Positions 8,158 through 17,429 of a DNA stretch of 64,000 bases are shown in pieces (the stretch's first letter is position 1; every line of letters begins with the position of its first letter). The position numbers and the translations under genes are program-made. The DNA comes from Euzebya pacifica (lineage in GTDB: Bacteria > Actinomycetota > Nitriliruptoria > Euzebyales > Euzebyaceae): the NCBI RefSeq assembly GCF_003344865.1, contig NZ_CP031165.1, positions 744,001 to 808,000 of the forward strand, read 5' to 3'. Under the pieces are notes generated by a model. The model was given only the letters and a program-made list of their open reading frames with translations, made no database searches and was not told the DNA's origin.

Positions 8158-9417
8158 ATGACCGGCGTGCCCATCATCGTGCAGAAATACGGCGGAACCT
8201 CGGTGGCCGACACCGACCGCATCACGCGTGTGGCCGATCGGATCGCACGAACGAAGCGCGCCGGCAACAACGTCGTCGTCGCCGTGTCCGCCATGGGCAA
8301 GACGACCGATCAGCTGATCCGACAGGCGGAGGAGATCTCCCCGCACCCGCCCGGACGCGAGATGGACATGCTGCTGACCGCCGGTGAGCGCATCTCCATG
8401 GCGCTGCTGGCGATGGCGATCCAGGAGGAGGGGCTGAGCGCCCGTTCCTTCACCGGATCCCAGGCCGGCATCATCACCGACGACGTGCACGGCAAGGCCA
8501 AGATCCTCGACATCACCCCGGGGCGGATCACCGACGCGCTGGCCGAGGGCCACGTCGTCATCGTGGCCGGCTTCCAGGGCGTCTCGCGGACCACCAAGGA
8601 CGTGACCACGTTGGGCCGCGGCGGCACCGACACCACCGCCGTCGCCCTCGCGGCAGCCCTGGGTGCCAAGGTCTGCGAGATCTACACCGACGTCGACGGC
8701 GTCTACACCGCCGACCCCCGTATCGTCCCCACGGCCCGCAAGGTCGAGCACATCTCCGCGGAGGAGATGCTGGAGCTGGCCGCCCACGGCGCCGGCGTCC
8801 TGCACACACGGTCGGTGGAGTTCGGTCGCAACCACGGCGTGGACATCCACGTCCGTTCGAGCTTCAGCCACCACCAGGGAACGTGGGTGCACGCCCACGC
8901 GGAAGGAAACCCCATGGAAGAGGCCATCATCTCCGGCGTCGCCCACGACCGGTCGGAGGGCAAGCTGACCGTGCGCGGCGTGCCGGACAAGCCCGGCGTG
9001 GCCGCCCGGGTGTTCCAGTCGCTCGCCGACGCCAACGTCAACGTCGACATGATCGTGCAGAACGTGTCGGCCACGGGCACGACCGACATGACCTTCACGA
9101 TCCCGCTGACCGACTCCAAGGTGGCGCGCGAGGCGCTGGAGCCCCTGCTGACCGAGGTCGGCGCCGCTGGCCTGGAGGTCGACGAGAAGATCGGCAAGGT
9201 GTCGCTGGTCGGTGCCGGCATGAAGACCAACCCGGGCGTCGCCGCGCGCATGTTCACCGCGCTGTCGGAAGCCGGTGTCAACATCGACATGATCTCCACG
9301 TCCACCATCCGCATCTCCGTGGTGGTCGACGAGGCCGACGTCGAGATCGCCGTGAACGCCATCCACTCCGAGTTCGGGCTGGACGGCGCCGAAGTCGTCA
9401 GCGTCGAAGGAGCCTGA
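8158..9417 (+). CDS. lysC: Aspartate kinase (alpha and beta products)
   Basis: A 419-aa aspartokinase catalysing aspartate to aspartyl phosphate, the first step to Lys, Met, Thr and diaminopimelate. The kinase domain begins [12 protein letters not shown] and contains [15 protein letters not shown]. Two ACT domains follow from about residue 255 ([16 protein letters not shown] and [18 protein letters not shown]), consistent with allosteric feedback. An in-frame ATG at 8914 ([12 protein letters not shown]) has GGAAGGA 6 nt upstream. It matches the internal start that gives the separate beta subunit in Corynebacterium lysC, so an alpha2beta2 enzyme is likely. asd starts 4 nt after the stop. Confidence 0.97.
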   Translation: MTGVPIIVQKYGGTSVADTDRITRVADRIARTKRAGNNVVVAVSAMGKTTDQLIRQAEEISPHPPGREMDMLLTAGERISMALLAMAIQEEGLSARSFTGSQAGIITDDVHGKAKILDITPGRITDALAEGHVVIVAGFQGVSRTTKDVTTLGRGGTDTTAVALAAALGAKVCEIYTDVDGVYTADPRIVPTARKVEHISAEEMLELAAHGAGVLHTRSVEFGRNHGVDIHVRSSFSHHQGTWVHAHAEGNPMEEAIISGVAHDRSEGKLTVRGVPDKPGVAARVFQSLADANVNVDMIVQNVSATGTTDMTFTIPLTDSKVAREALEPLLTEVGAAGLEVDEKIGKVSLVGAGMKTNPGVAARMFTALSEAGVNIDMISTSTIRISVVVDEADVEIAVNAIHSEFGLDGAEVVSVEGA

Positions 9418-9420
9418 GTC

Positions 9421-10479
<1,059 letters not shown>

Positions 10480-10569
10480 TGCGAAGCGCGTCTAGCGTGG
10501 AGCTTGCGGAGCGCGTCTAGGACGAAGTCCGTCCAGCGCGTAGCGCGTCTGATCACACCACGACGACAC

Positions 10570-10593
10570 GGCCGGCCCCTCGACGGGCCGGCC
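10570..10593. terminator. Inverted repeat, possible bidirectional terminator
   Basis: GGCCGGCCC (10570-10578) pairs with GGGCCGGCC (10585-10593) around a 6-nt loop, between the convergent asd and crotonase genes. There is no T-tract. Three GCGCGTCT copies (10486, 10511, 10543) lie just before it. Confidence 0.4.
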
Positions 10594-10720
10594 GTTCGCG
10601 TGGCCGGCCCGGCCCCGCGTGTGCGATGCCCAGCCTCGGGGGCTGGGGAAGTCGCACGGGGTGCGCCGCCGTGTGACTTGGACGCCCCTCAGCGTGGGGC
10701 AACGCGCACGAGGTCCGAGG

Positions 10721-10817
10721 GTGGGTGGCATGCCCACCCTCAGGGGCGGGGGACCGCACACGCAGGTGGCCGGTGGTGGGTGGCATGCCCACCCCAAGGC
10801 GCGGGGGACCGCACACG
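10721..10817. repeat. Two 55-bp-period intergenic repeats with an internal palindrome
   Basis: Two near-identical 42-bp cores begin at 10721 and 10776 (GTGGGTGGCATGCCCACCC..., ending GGGGGACCGCACACG). Each holds a GGGTGGCATGCCCACCC dyad. Related but decayed GC-rich sequence extends back to about 10620. The 371-bp interval 10480-10850 has no convincing gene. Confidence 0.7.
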
Positions 10818-10850
10818 CCCGGCCGCGGCCCGGCGCCGAGACCGCCCGGA

Positions 10851-11534
10851 TCAGGGGGCGAAGAGGTGCTCGCGGTCGGCGTCGCGGTCGATGGAGGCCA
10901 GCAGGTCGCCGTAGCGGGTGGTGCGGATCTGTCGGAGGGCCGGGCCGCGGTACTGCGCCAGCTCGCCGGCCTTCGCCATGGCCGCCTCGCGGGGACCGTC
11001 CTCGCCCTCCGCGACGGCGTCGACGGCACCGGCAGCCAACGCACCCTCGCCACCGACCCGCTCGCCGAGCACCATCATCCGGTGCTGCGCCGGCTGGGGG
11101 ATCCGTGCGGAGACCAGGCCGTCCATGACCGTGGTGAACGGCATCTGCAGCTCGACCTCGGGCAGCCGGAACCAGCCGCGATCCGACCGCATGACGCGCA
11201 GGTCCATGCAGAGGGCGACCATCGCGCCGCCGGCGATCGTGTGGCCGTTCATCGCCGCGATCGTGGGGACGTCGACCCGCAGCAGCCGGCCGAACAGCTG
11301 GTGCACGTTGCGGATGAAGTCGGGGAACGCCTCGCCGAGCCCACCGATGAACGGCAGGTCGAGGCCCTGGTTGAACGTCTTGCCCTCGCCGGTCACCACG
11401 AGGGCCGTGGGCCCCTGTGACGCCTCGACGGTGGACAGCGCGTCGTCCCACCCCGCCAGGGTCGAGTCGTTGATCACCTGCGACGCCTCGTCCAGCGTCA
11501 GGAGGTGGATGCCGTCCACGAGCTCGAGCTTCAT
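10851..11534 (-). CDS. Enoyl-CoA hydratase/isomerase (crotonase) family protein
   Basis: A 227-aa crotonase-fold protein. The oxyanion-hole segments are recognisable: GKTFNQGLDLPF (CoA-binding loop) and MNGHTIAGGAMVALCMDLRVM. The usual hydratase glutamates are not in their standard positions; the region reads GWFRLPEVELQMPFTTVMDGL, which is more like Delta3,Delta2-enoyl-CoA isomerases. The substrate is unknown. The ATG overlaps the stop of the upstream methyltransferase by 4 nt, so it is the last gene of a VOC-methyltransferase-crotonase operon. Confidence 0.85.
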   Translation of the reverse strand: MKLELVDGIHLLTLDEASQVINDSTLAGWDDALSTVEASQGPTALVVTGEGKTFNQGLDLPFIGGLGEAFPDFIRNVHQLFGRLLRVDVPTIAAMNGHTIAGGAMVALCMDLRVMRSDRGWFRLPEVELQMPFTTVMDGLVSARIPQPAQHRMMVLGERVGGEGALAAGAVDAVAEGEDGPREAAMAKAGELAQYRGPALRQIRTTRYGDLLASIDRDADREHLFAP

Positions 11535-12220
11535 GTCGTCTGGTCCTTCTGGTAGGTCGTGACGTGTCGCGTCGACGCGTCATCGAAGGGTTCGTCGGCC
11601 CAGCCGCACGACCGCCGGACGCGGGCCAGGCCGGCCAGCCGGGCCATCAGGTCGATCTCGCTCGGCCAGGCGTAACGCATGTTGAGGGGCAGCGTACGGA
11701 CCGTGGCGTCATCGGTGACAACCCGGACCGACCGGACCGTCTGCGCCACAGGGTCGTGGTCGCCGTCGGCGAAGCGCCATGGCTGCGGCACGGCCGCCTC
11801 GACGATCAGACGACCACCCGGGACGAGGAGCCGCCCGGCAGCGCCGAGACAGGCCACCTGACGGTCCTGGTCGGGCAGCGCGAAGAGCGTGTTGAAGGCG
11901 ATCAGGACCAGGTCGAACGGACCCGCCACGGGAGGATCGGCCATGTCGCCGAGCACCCCGACCACTCGGTCGCCGCCGTCCTTGGCGCCGAGCCGGGCGA
12001 GCATGCGCGCCGAGCTGTCCACGCCGGTGACGTGCAGTCCTGCGGCGGCCAGCGGGATCGCGAGCCGGCCGGTGCCGACACCCAGCTCCAGCACCCGTGT
12101 GCGGGGCGCGAGGTCCGCGGTCAGGGCCGCGACGGCCTGCTTGGCGTCGGTGTCGAGATCGGCGAAGACGGCGTCGTAGACGTCGGCCCACTCCTCGCCG
12201 AACTCCTCCGCCGGCCACAC
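11531..12220 (-). CDS. Class I SAM-dependent methyltransferase
   Basis: A 229-aa protein from a GTG start. Motif I is VLELGVGTGRLAIPLAAAG, motif II VTGVDSSARMLARL, motif III VVGVLGDMADPPVAGPFDLVLIAFN, and GGRLIVEAAVPQPW follows. The N-terminal FGEEWADVYDAVFADLD is common in generic actinobacterial methyltransferases. It starts 7 nt after the VOC gene and overlaps the crotonase gene by 4 nt. The substrate is not predictable. Confidence 0.85.
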   Translation of the reverse strand: MWPAEEFGEEWADVYDAVFADLDTDAKQAVAALTADLAPRTRVLELGVGTGRLAIPLAAAGLHVTGVDSSARMLARLGAKDGGDRVVGVLGDMADPPVAGPFDLVLIAFNTLFALPDQDRQVACLGAAGRLLVPGGRLIVEAAVPQPWRFADGDHDPVAQTVRSVRVVTDDATVRTLPLNMRYAWPSEIDLMARLAGLARVRRSCGWADEPFDDASTRHVTTYQKDQTT

Positions 12221-12227
12221 GACGGTG

Positions 12228-12938
12228 TCAGACCCCCAGCAGGACGGGGGCGACGTCGGTGCGCTCGCCCGGGGCCAGGCCCGGCACGACCAGGCCGACG
12301 GGACCGGAACGCTCGCCGAGGGCGACCCGCACCACCATCGGGGACGCCGACCACTGGGCCTCGAACCCGCCGTTGCCGTCGTCGGTCACGGTGGCGCCCA
12401 CGGCCGACCACAGGGCCCGGGCGGCTGGTGGGTCGACGTGGGTCATCTGCAGCGCCAGCAGGTGCGGGGCGGCTGGGTCGGGCGACTGCGGGGCGGGCCT
12501 GCCGCTGCGCTCGGCGAAGTCGGCGTCGGTGCCCGACGCCCAGGCGATCTGCACGATCATCCCGCCCACCACGGACGGCCGGACGAACGCCTCGTGCCAG
12601 TGCGGGTAGGACTCGTTGCGGTCGACGGTCTGGATCCCCTCCGCGTCCAGCTCCTCGATGGCCTGCGCCAACGACGTCCCCACCTTGATGGTGACGTGGT
12701 GGACACGACCGGGGCCGAACCGCTCCAGGTAGCCGTCGATGAAGGACGGCTCACCTGTCGTGCGCCCGATCAGCTCCAGCTTGGCGCCGTTGCCAAGCCG
12801 GACCTGTTCGCTGCGGAACGCGGGGGCCTCGCCCCCGCCGACCGGCACGGCGCCACGGCCCAGCCAATGGGAGACGGCGGCGTCGACGTCGTCAACGGCG
12901 ATGGCAACGTGGTCGAGTACGGCTTCGGTCAGCGGCAT
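12228..12938 (-). CDS. VOC-superfamily (glyoxalase-like) protein, two domains
   Basis: A 236-aa protein. The N-terminal half resembles methylmalonyl-CoA epimerase and other VOC proteins: LDHVAIAVDDVDAAVSHWL, GNGAKLELIGRT, FGPGRVHHVTIKV. A second, weaker VOC repeat (LLALQMTHVDPPAARALW) follows. The ATG at 12936-12938 is chosen because TACCCT lies 6 nt upstream (leaderless pattern). An upstream ATG at 12965 is the alternative. It heads the operon with the methyltransferase and crotonase. A CoA-thioester substrate is plausible from the crotonase neighbour (inference). Confidence 0.8.
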   Translation of the reverse strand: MPLTEAVLDHVAIAVDDVDAAVSHWLGRGAVPVGGGEAPAFRSEQVRLGNGAKLELIGRTTGEPSFIDGYLERFGPGRVHHVTIKVGTSLAQAIEELDAEGIQTVDRNESYPHWHEAFVRPSVVGGMIVQIAWASGTDADFAERSGRPAPQSPDPAAPHLLALQMTHVDPPAARALWSAVGATVTDDGNGGFEAQWSASPMVVRVALGERSGPVGLVVPGLAPGERTDVAPVLLGV

Positions 12939-13022
12939 GCCACGAGGGTAGGTGACCGTGGTCATGTCCTGCCAAACGGCCGGCTGGGTGCGGTCCTGTT
13001 CGGTGTGGTTGGGTATGCGGCC

Positions 13023-14060
13023 ATGAGCGATGCACACGGAGTCCCGCTGGATGTCGACGCGCTGGAGGGCTGGTTGACCGACCGGGTCGAGGTGACCCCG
13101 CCGCTGACCGCCTCGCAGATCTCCGGTGGCCGGTCGAACCTGACCTACCGGGTCGCCGACGCAGACGGCCGCACGTTCGTCGTTCGTCGGCCGCCGCTCG
13201 GGGACCTCCTGCCCGGGGCGCACGACATGTCGCGGGAAGCACGCGTGATGAGCGCGCTGGCCGACAGCGACGTGCCGGTCCCCGAGGTGATCGGCTACGA
13301 GGGCGACGAGTCGATCATCGGCGGCACCTTCTACGTGATGCGTCACGTCGACGGCCTCATCCTGCGGACCACCGAGGACGGCGCCAGCATCGACGAGGCC
13401 GCCCGCGCCACGGCCACCCGCTCGCTGGCCAGCACCATGGCCGAGCTGCACCGCATCGACCCCTACGAGATCGGGCTGGTCAAGCCGGGCCGGGGCGACA
13501 ACTACCTGGCCCGCCAGCTGCACGTGTGGAAGCGACAGATGGATGCCCAGAAGGGGCGCGAGCTGCCGGTCGCCGATGCGGTGCACGACCGGTTGACCGC
13601 CGCCATCCCCGAGCAGCCGGCCACGGCGATCGTGCACGGGGACTACCGCGTGGACAACGTCATCCTCGATCCCGACGGCACCGTTGCCGCCGTGCTCGAC
13701 TGGGAGCTGTGGACCGCCGGTGACCCGCTGGCCGACCTGGCGATCACCCTCGTGTACTGGGGCGACGACAGCGTGCCGGACGCGCTGATCGGACGCCCCA
13801 CCGGGCACCCGGGCTATGGCACAGGGGCCGACTTCGTCCGGGCCTACGTCGACGCCGGCGGCATCGACGTGCCCGACGACGTCCTGCCCTACTACATGGC
13901 CTTCGCGACCTGGCGCCTGGCGGCGATCCTCGAGGGGGTGTACCAGCGCAACCGGGCGGGGGCCTACGGCGACGCCGACGACGGCTGGCGCATGTTCGAG
14001 GAGAAGGTGACCGACCTGTTCGACATGGCCTCCGGCTACGCCGACGAGGCCGGCATCTGA
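13023..14060 (+). CDS. Phosphotransferase of the APH/ACAD10-11 kinase-like family
   Basis: A 345-aa protein kinase-like-fold phosphotransferase. Recognisable motifs are ISGGRSNLTYRVADADGRTFVVRRPP (glycine-rich loop with Lys/Arg), the Brenner motif IVHGDYRVDNVILDPDG (catalytic Asp), and VLDWELWTAGDPLADLA (metal-binding DWE). This is closest to the family related to human ACAD10/ACAD11 kinase domains, which phosphorylate 4-hydroxy-acyl-CoAs. That role is family inference and is not shown here. The gene is divergent from the VOC operon. Confidence 0.85.
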   Translation: MSDAHGVPLDVDALEGWLTDRVEVTPPLTASQISGGRSNLTYRVADADGRTFVVRRPPLGDLLPGAHDMSREARVMSALADSDVPVPEVIGYEGDESIIGGTFYVMRHVDGLILRTTEDGASIDEAARATATRSLASTMAELHRIDPYEIGLVKPGRGDNYLARQLHVWKRQMDAQKGRELPVADAVHDRLTAAIPEQPATAIVHGDYRVDNVILDPDGTVAAVLDWELWTAGDPLADLAITLVYWGDDSVPDALIGRPTGHPGYGTGADFVRAYVDAGGIDVPDDVLPYYMAFATWRLAAILEGVYQRNRAGAYGDADDGWRMFEEKVTDLFDMASGYADEAGI

Positions 14061-14086
14061 CTCGCGACCGGGCGCGTCGGCTCCGA

Positions 14087-14092
14087 TAGGAT
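14087..14092 (+). promoter_or_regulatory. Putative -10 element for the leaderless SHMT-like gene
   Basis: TAGGAT lies 8 nt before the ATG at 14101, with no Shine-Dalgarno in the gap. Confidence 0.45.
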
Positions 14093-14100
14093 CCGCCGCG

Positions 14101-15609
14101 ATGGAGGCTGCGACACCCTTCGACGCCGCGTTGCTGGAGCTGACACGGGCGTGGAAGGTGCGGGACGACCTCCGCCAGCAGGGCAACACCGATCACGCCG
14201 CAATCCGTGCGGCCTGGCTGGAGCTCGACCGGGCCCGCCTGTGGATCCGAAAGGTCACCGACCCGCTCATGTGGCGCTACGAACACGCCGTCGACCCCCG
14301 GACATGGCTGCCGCCGTCAGCGGCCGACCGGGTGGCCGCGATCTCCGCTGACGCCCACCGCCTGGAGGTCGACGGCATCGCCCGCCGCCTCGACGCCCTC
14401 GTCCAGCGCGACCGCGACATTCACGACCACGAGGCCGTCAACCTCGATCCGGCCGCCAACACGATGAACCCCGCGGCCGAGGCGATGATGGCGAGGGGGC
14501 TCGGCAGCCGCCCGTCGCTCGGCTATCCCGGTGCCAAGTACGAGACGGGTCTGGAGGCGATCGAGGAGATCGAGGTCCTGGCCACCAACCTCGTCCGCGA
14601 GGTCTTCGGCGCCACGTTCGCCGAGGTGCGGGTGCCGTCCGGCGCCATCGCCAACCTCTACGCATTCATGGCCACAGCATCGCCCGGGGATGCCGTCATC
14701 GTGCCGCCCGCCAGCATCGGTGGGCACGTCACCCACCACGAGGCCGGCGCCGCCGGGCTGTACGGGCTGGAGGTCCACCATGCGCCGATCGACCCCGACA
14801 CCAACAGCGTGGACACCGCAGGCCTGGCGGCGCTCGCCCGGCGTGTCCGGCCCTCCCTCATCACCATCGGTGGCAGCCTCAACCTCGCCCATCATCCGGT
14901 TGCCGAGATCAGGCGCATCGCCGACGAGGTGGACGCCAAGGTGCTCTTCGACGCCGCACACCTGTGTGGCCTGATCGCGGGCCATGCGTGGCCGAATCCC
15001 CTCCAGCAGGGCGCGCACCTGATGACCATGAGCACCTACAAGAGCCTTGCCGGTCCCCCCGGCGGGCTCGTGGTGACCAACGACCCCGCGCTGGCCGAAC
15101 GCATCGAGGCCATCGCCCACCCCGGCCTGACCGCCAACTTCGACGCCGGCAAGACCGCGGCCATGGCCATCACGATGCTCGACTGGCTGGTGCACGGTCG
15201 GCAGTACGCCGCCGACATGGTGACCGCCGCCGCCGACCTGGCCCGAGGGCTGGAGGCGCAGGACCTGCCCGTCCATCGCCCGGCAGGCCAGCTGACGCAG
15301 GTCAGCCACCAGCTGGCGCTGGATGCCCGGGCGCTCGGCGGGGGAACGGCGGCCGCCCAGCACCTGCGGCGGGCCAACCTGCTGACCAGCGCCATCGGCC
15401 TGCCGATCCCCTCGATCGAGGGCGACGCCAACGGGTTGCGGATGGGGACGCCAGAGATCGTTCGCTGGGGGATCAGCGGTGCCGCGATCCCGCAGCTCGC
15501 GGCCTTCATCGGCCAGGCCTGGCGCGACGACGACCCCGCTCGACTGGCGCCGAAGGTCGCGCGATTCCGCTCGGAGTTCCGGCGTATCCGCTACATCCGT
15601 GACCGCTAG
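14101..15609 (+). CDS. SHMT-family PLP-dependent enzyme with an N-terminal extension
   Basis: A 502-aa fold-type I PLP enzyme resembling serine hydroxymethyltransferase. Visible features are NTMNPAAEAMMARGLGSRPSLGYPGAKYETG, SGAIANLYAFMA, FDAAHLCGLIAGHAW (cofactor Asp-x-x-His) and the Schiff-base segment TMSTYKSLAGPPGG with Lys314. In true GlyA this segment reads TTTTHKTLRGPRGG. About 110 helical residues precede the usual start, and the folate-binding landmarks are weak. It may be a related aldolase or alpha-methylserine-type enzyme rather than housekeeping GlyA. Context gives no substrate. Confidence 0.75.
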   Translation: MEAATPFDAALLELTRAWKVRDDLRQQGNTDHAAIRAAWLELDRARLWIRKVTDPLMWRYEHAVDPRTWLPPSAADRVAAISADAHRLEVDGIARRLDALVQRDRDIHDHEAVNLDPAANTMNPAAEAMMARGLGSRPSLGYPGAKYETGLEAIEEIEVLATNLVREVFGATFAEVRVPSGAIANLYAFMATASPGDAVIVPPASIGGHVTHHEAGAAGLYGLEVHHAPIDPDTNSVDTAGLAALARRVRPSLITIGGSLNLAHHPVAEIRRIADEVDAKVLFDAAHLCGLIAGHAWPNPLQQGAHLMTMSTYKSLAGPPGGLVVTNDPALAERIEAIAHPGLTANFDAGKTAAMAITMLDWLVHGRQYAADMVTAAADLARGLEAQDLPVHRPAGQLTQVSHQLALDARALGGGTAAAQHLRRANLLTSAIGLPIPSIEGDANGLRMGTPEIVRWGISGAAIPQLAAFIGQAWRDDDPARLAPKVARFRSEFRRIRYIRDR

Positions 15610-15668
15610 GGCGTCCGGCTGACACCGTCGGACCACCCGCAGCCCGGCACGGACCCCTGTCCACCCCG

Positions 15669-15674
15669 TATCGT
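15669..15674 (+). promoter_or_regulatory. Putative -10 element for the leaderless rimK-like gene
   Basis: TATCGT lies 8 nt before the ATG at 15683, with no Shine-Dalgarno in between. Confidence 0.45.
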
Positions 15675-15682
15675 GCGGGGCA

Positions 15683-16918
15683 ATGAAGCTCGGCATCCTC
15701 TCAAGGTCCCCCAACGCCTACTCCACGCAGCGGCTGAAGATCGCTGCGCTGGAGCGCGGTCACGAGGCGAAGGTCCTCAACACCGTCCGCTTCGGCATCG
15801 ACCTGACCGGGGGCGAGCCGGACCTGCAGTTCCGCGGCCGGCACCTGTCGGACTACGACGCCATCCTCCCGAGGATCGGCGCGTCGATCACGTTCTTCGG
15901 CCTCGCGGTGGTCCGGCAGTTCGAGCAGATGGACGTCTACACGCCCAACACCGCAGCGGGTATCGCCAACTCGCGCGACAAGCTGCGGTCGATCCAGATC
16001 CTGTCCCGCCACTCCATCGGCATCCCCCGGACGATGTTCGTCCGCGACCGCAAGGACGTCCCGTCGGCCATCAAGGCCGTCGGTGGCGCACCAGTGGTCA
16101 TCAAGCTGCTCGAGGGCACGCAGGGCATCGGCGTCATCCTCGCGCCCGACAACAAGGTGGCCGAGGCGGTCGTGGAGACGCTGCAGTCCACCAAGCAGAA
16201 CGTGCTGATCCAGCAGTTCATCGCCGAGTCGCGTGGCAAGGACGTCCGCGCGCTGGTCGTGGGCGACCGGGTCGTGGCGGCGATGCGGCGTGTGGCGCAG
16301 GGCGACGAGTTCCGCTCCAACGTGCACCGTGGTGGCCGCACCGAGCTCGTGGACCTCGACGAGGAGTACGAGCGCGTGGCCGTCCAGGCCGCGCAGATCA
16401 TGGGCCTGCGGGTGGCCGGCGTGGACATGCTGGAGTCCGACCACGGGCCCCTCGTGATGGAGGTCAACTCCTCACCGGGCCTGGAGGGCATCGAGGGGGC
16501 GACGGGCCTGGACATCGCCGGGGCGATCGTGGACTACATCGCCAGCCAGGTCGACTTCCCCGAGCTGGACGTCCGCCAGCGGCTGACGGTCTCCACCGGC
16601 TACGGGGTGGCCGAGCTGGTCGTGCGCGAGGGCTCACCGATGGTCGGCAAGTCCATCACCGAGACCGACCTGCGCGAACGGGACATCTCCGTGCTGACGT
16701 TGAACCGTGGCACCAAGGTCATCCCCAACCCGCGTGGCAACCGCGTCCTGGAAGCCGAGGACCGGCTGCTGTGCTTCGGCCGGCTCGACGAGATGCGCGA
16801 CCTGGTCCCCGCCCGTCGCCGGCGGCGCAGCCAGCCGAAGGTGCAGCCGCTGCCCGACGAGCCCCTGCACGAGGTCGAGGACCACTCCCACGACGACAAC
16901 GGCAACGGGGACGACTGA
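15683..16918 (+). CDS. RimK-type ATP-grasp ligase fused to a C-terminal TrkA_C (RCK_C) domain
   Basis: A 411-aa protein. Residues 1-290 are a RimK-like ATP-grasp ligase: MKLGILSRSPNAYSTQRL, PRIGASITFFGLAVVRQFE, VVIKLLEGTQGIGV, FIAESRGKDVRALVVGD, and VMEVNSSPGLEGIE with Mg-binding Glu and Asn. RimK adds glutamates to ribosomal protein S6 or related peptides. Residues about 305-375 (VREGSPMVGKSITETDLRERDISVLTLNRG, then LEAEDRLLCFGR) form a TrkA_C module, which binds small ligands such as nucleotides in potassium-transport regulators. A charged His/Asp-rich tail ends the protein. The fusion suggests ligand-gated ligase activity (inference). Confidence 0.88.
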   Translation: MKLGILSRSPNAYSTQRLKIAALERGHEAKVLNTVRFGIDLTGGEPDLQFRGRHLSDYDAILPRIGASITFFGLAVVRQFEQMDVYTPNTAAGIANSRDKLRSIQILSRHSIGIPRTMFVRDRKDVPSAIKAVGGAPVVIKLLEGTQGIGVILAPDNKVAEAVVETLQSTKQNVLIQQFIAESRGKDVRALVVGDRVVAAMRRVAQGDEFRSNVHRGGRTELVDLDEEYERVAVQAAQIMGLRVAGVDMLESDHGPLVMEVNSSPGLEGIEGATGLDIAGAIVDYIASQVDFPELDVRQRLTVSTGYGVAELVVREGSPMVGKSITETDLRERDISVLTLNRGTKVIPNPRGNRVLEAEDRLLCFGRLDEMRDLVPARRRRRSQPKVQPLPDEPLHEVEDHSHDDNGNGDD

Positions 16919-16948
16919 CGGTCAGCTCGGTCCTCGCCGACAGGACGG

Positions 16949-17000
16949 CGTGATCAGCCGATGCCCAGGAACCGTCGTGATCAACCGATGCCGAGGAACC
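16949..17000. repeat. 27-bp tandem duplication at a gene end
   Basis: CGTGATCAGCCGATGCCCAGG (16949 on) recurs as CGTGATCAACCGATGCCGAGG at 16976. The second copy encodes the last residues (RFLGIG and stop) of the small membrane protein on the minus strand. The first copy lies just past that stop. Confidence 0.7.
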
Positions 17001-17229
17001 GCCACAGCTCGTCGGGGCCGTACGTCAGGCACAGGCCGGCACTCGCCGAGCTGACCAGCATCACCACGACCGTCCAGGCCGCGGCGCGGCGCCAGCCCGC
17101 CACCTGTGTCGGCATCGCCGCGGGCTGGTACCAGCTCGGCAGGGCCGCGTTGGTGCGCAGGTCCGACCACGCGGGGTCCACGGTGGCGTCGGGGTCGGCG
17201 TCGGGGACGTCGGGCAACGGCTGCGGCAC
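16981..17229 (-). CDS. Small single-pass membrane protein, hypothetical
   Basis: An 82-aa protein from a GTG start. The N-terminus is Pro/Asp-rich and cytoplasmic (PLPDVPDADPDATVDPAW). One hydrophobic segment, AAAWTVVVMLVSSASAGLCLTY, spans about residues 49-70. The family is unknown to me. Reading-frame composition and the typical membrane-protein pattern support it over overlapping frames. It is convergent with rimK. Confidence 0.5.
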   Translation of the reverse strand: MPQPLPDVPDADPDATVDPAWSDLRTNAALPSWYQPAAMPTQVAGWRRAAAWTVVVMLVSSASAGLCLTYGPDELWRFLGIG

Positions 17230-17345
17230 TGATGGGGCCTCTCGTCGGGTCCGTCCGAGCCTACGACGACTCCTGTGCGACCGTCCGTTCCGTCATCGTG
17301 GCGTCACCGGACTCGCTCGGCTGTGGTTCCGGGCTGCGCGCTGAA

Positions 17346-17351
17346 TAGACT
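17346..17351 (+). promoter_or_regulatory. Putative -10 element upstream of the acyl-CoA ligase
   Basis: TAGACT lies 8 nt before a GTG that opens a short reading frame (17360-17416) in the 5' region of the ligase gene. Confidence 0.45.
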
Positions 17352-17359
17352 CCAGCACC

Positions 17360-17416
17360 GTGCCCCGGCGTTGGGACCCTCCGTCTCCGCCGCATCGTCA
17401 CCGAGAACGTCCGTGA
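17360..17416 (+). CDS. Possible 18-aa leader peptide upstream of the acyl-CoA ligase
   Basis: A GTG positioned 8 nt after TAGACT opens an 18-codon frame reading MPRRWDPPSPPHRHRERP. Its stop (17414-17416) touches the GAAAGG that serves the ligase start at 17430. The peptide is rich in Pro, Arg and His, with Pro-Pro pairs that can slow ribosomes. It is speculative, and no family is known. Confidence 0.25.
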   Translation: MPRRWDPPSPPHRHRERP

Positions 17417-17429
17417 AAGGCGCCAGTCA

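Noticed and set aside
12228-14189. Long 653-codon form of the VOC gene
   Set aside because: The upstream two thirds are antisense to the APH-like kinase; only the part from 12938 shows VOC homology.
16922-17170. Alternative minus-strand ORF overlapping the small membrane protein
   Set aside because: Low-complexity Arg/Pro/His sequence covering the 27-bp duplication; the other frame has a membrane segment and better composition.
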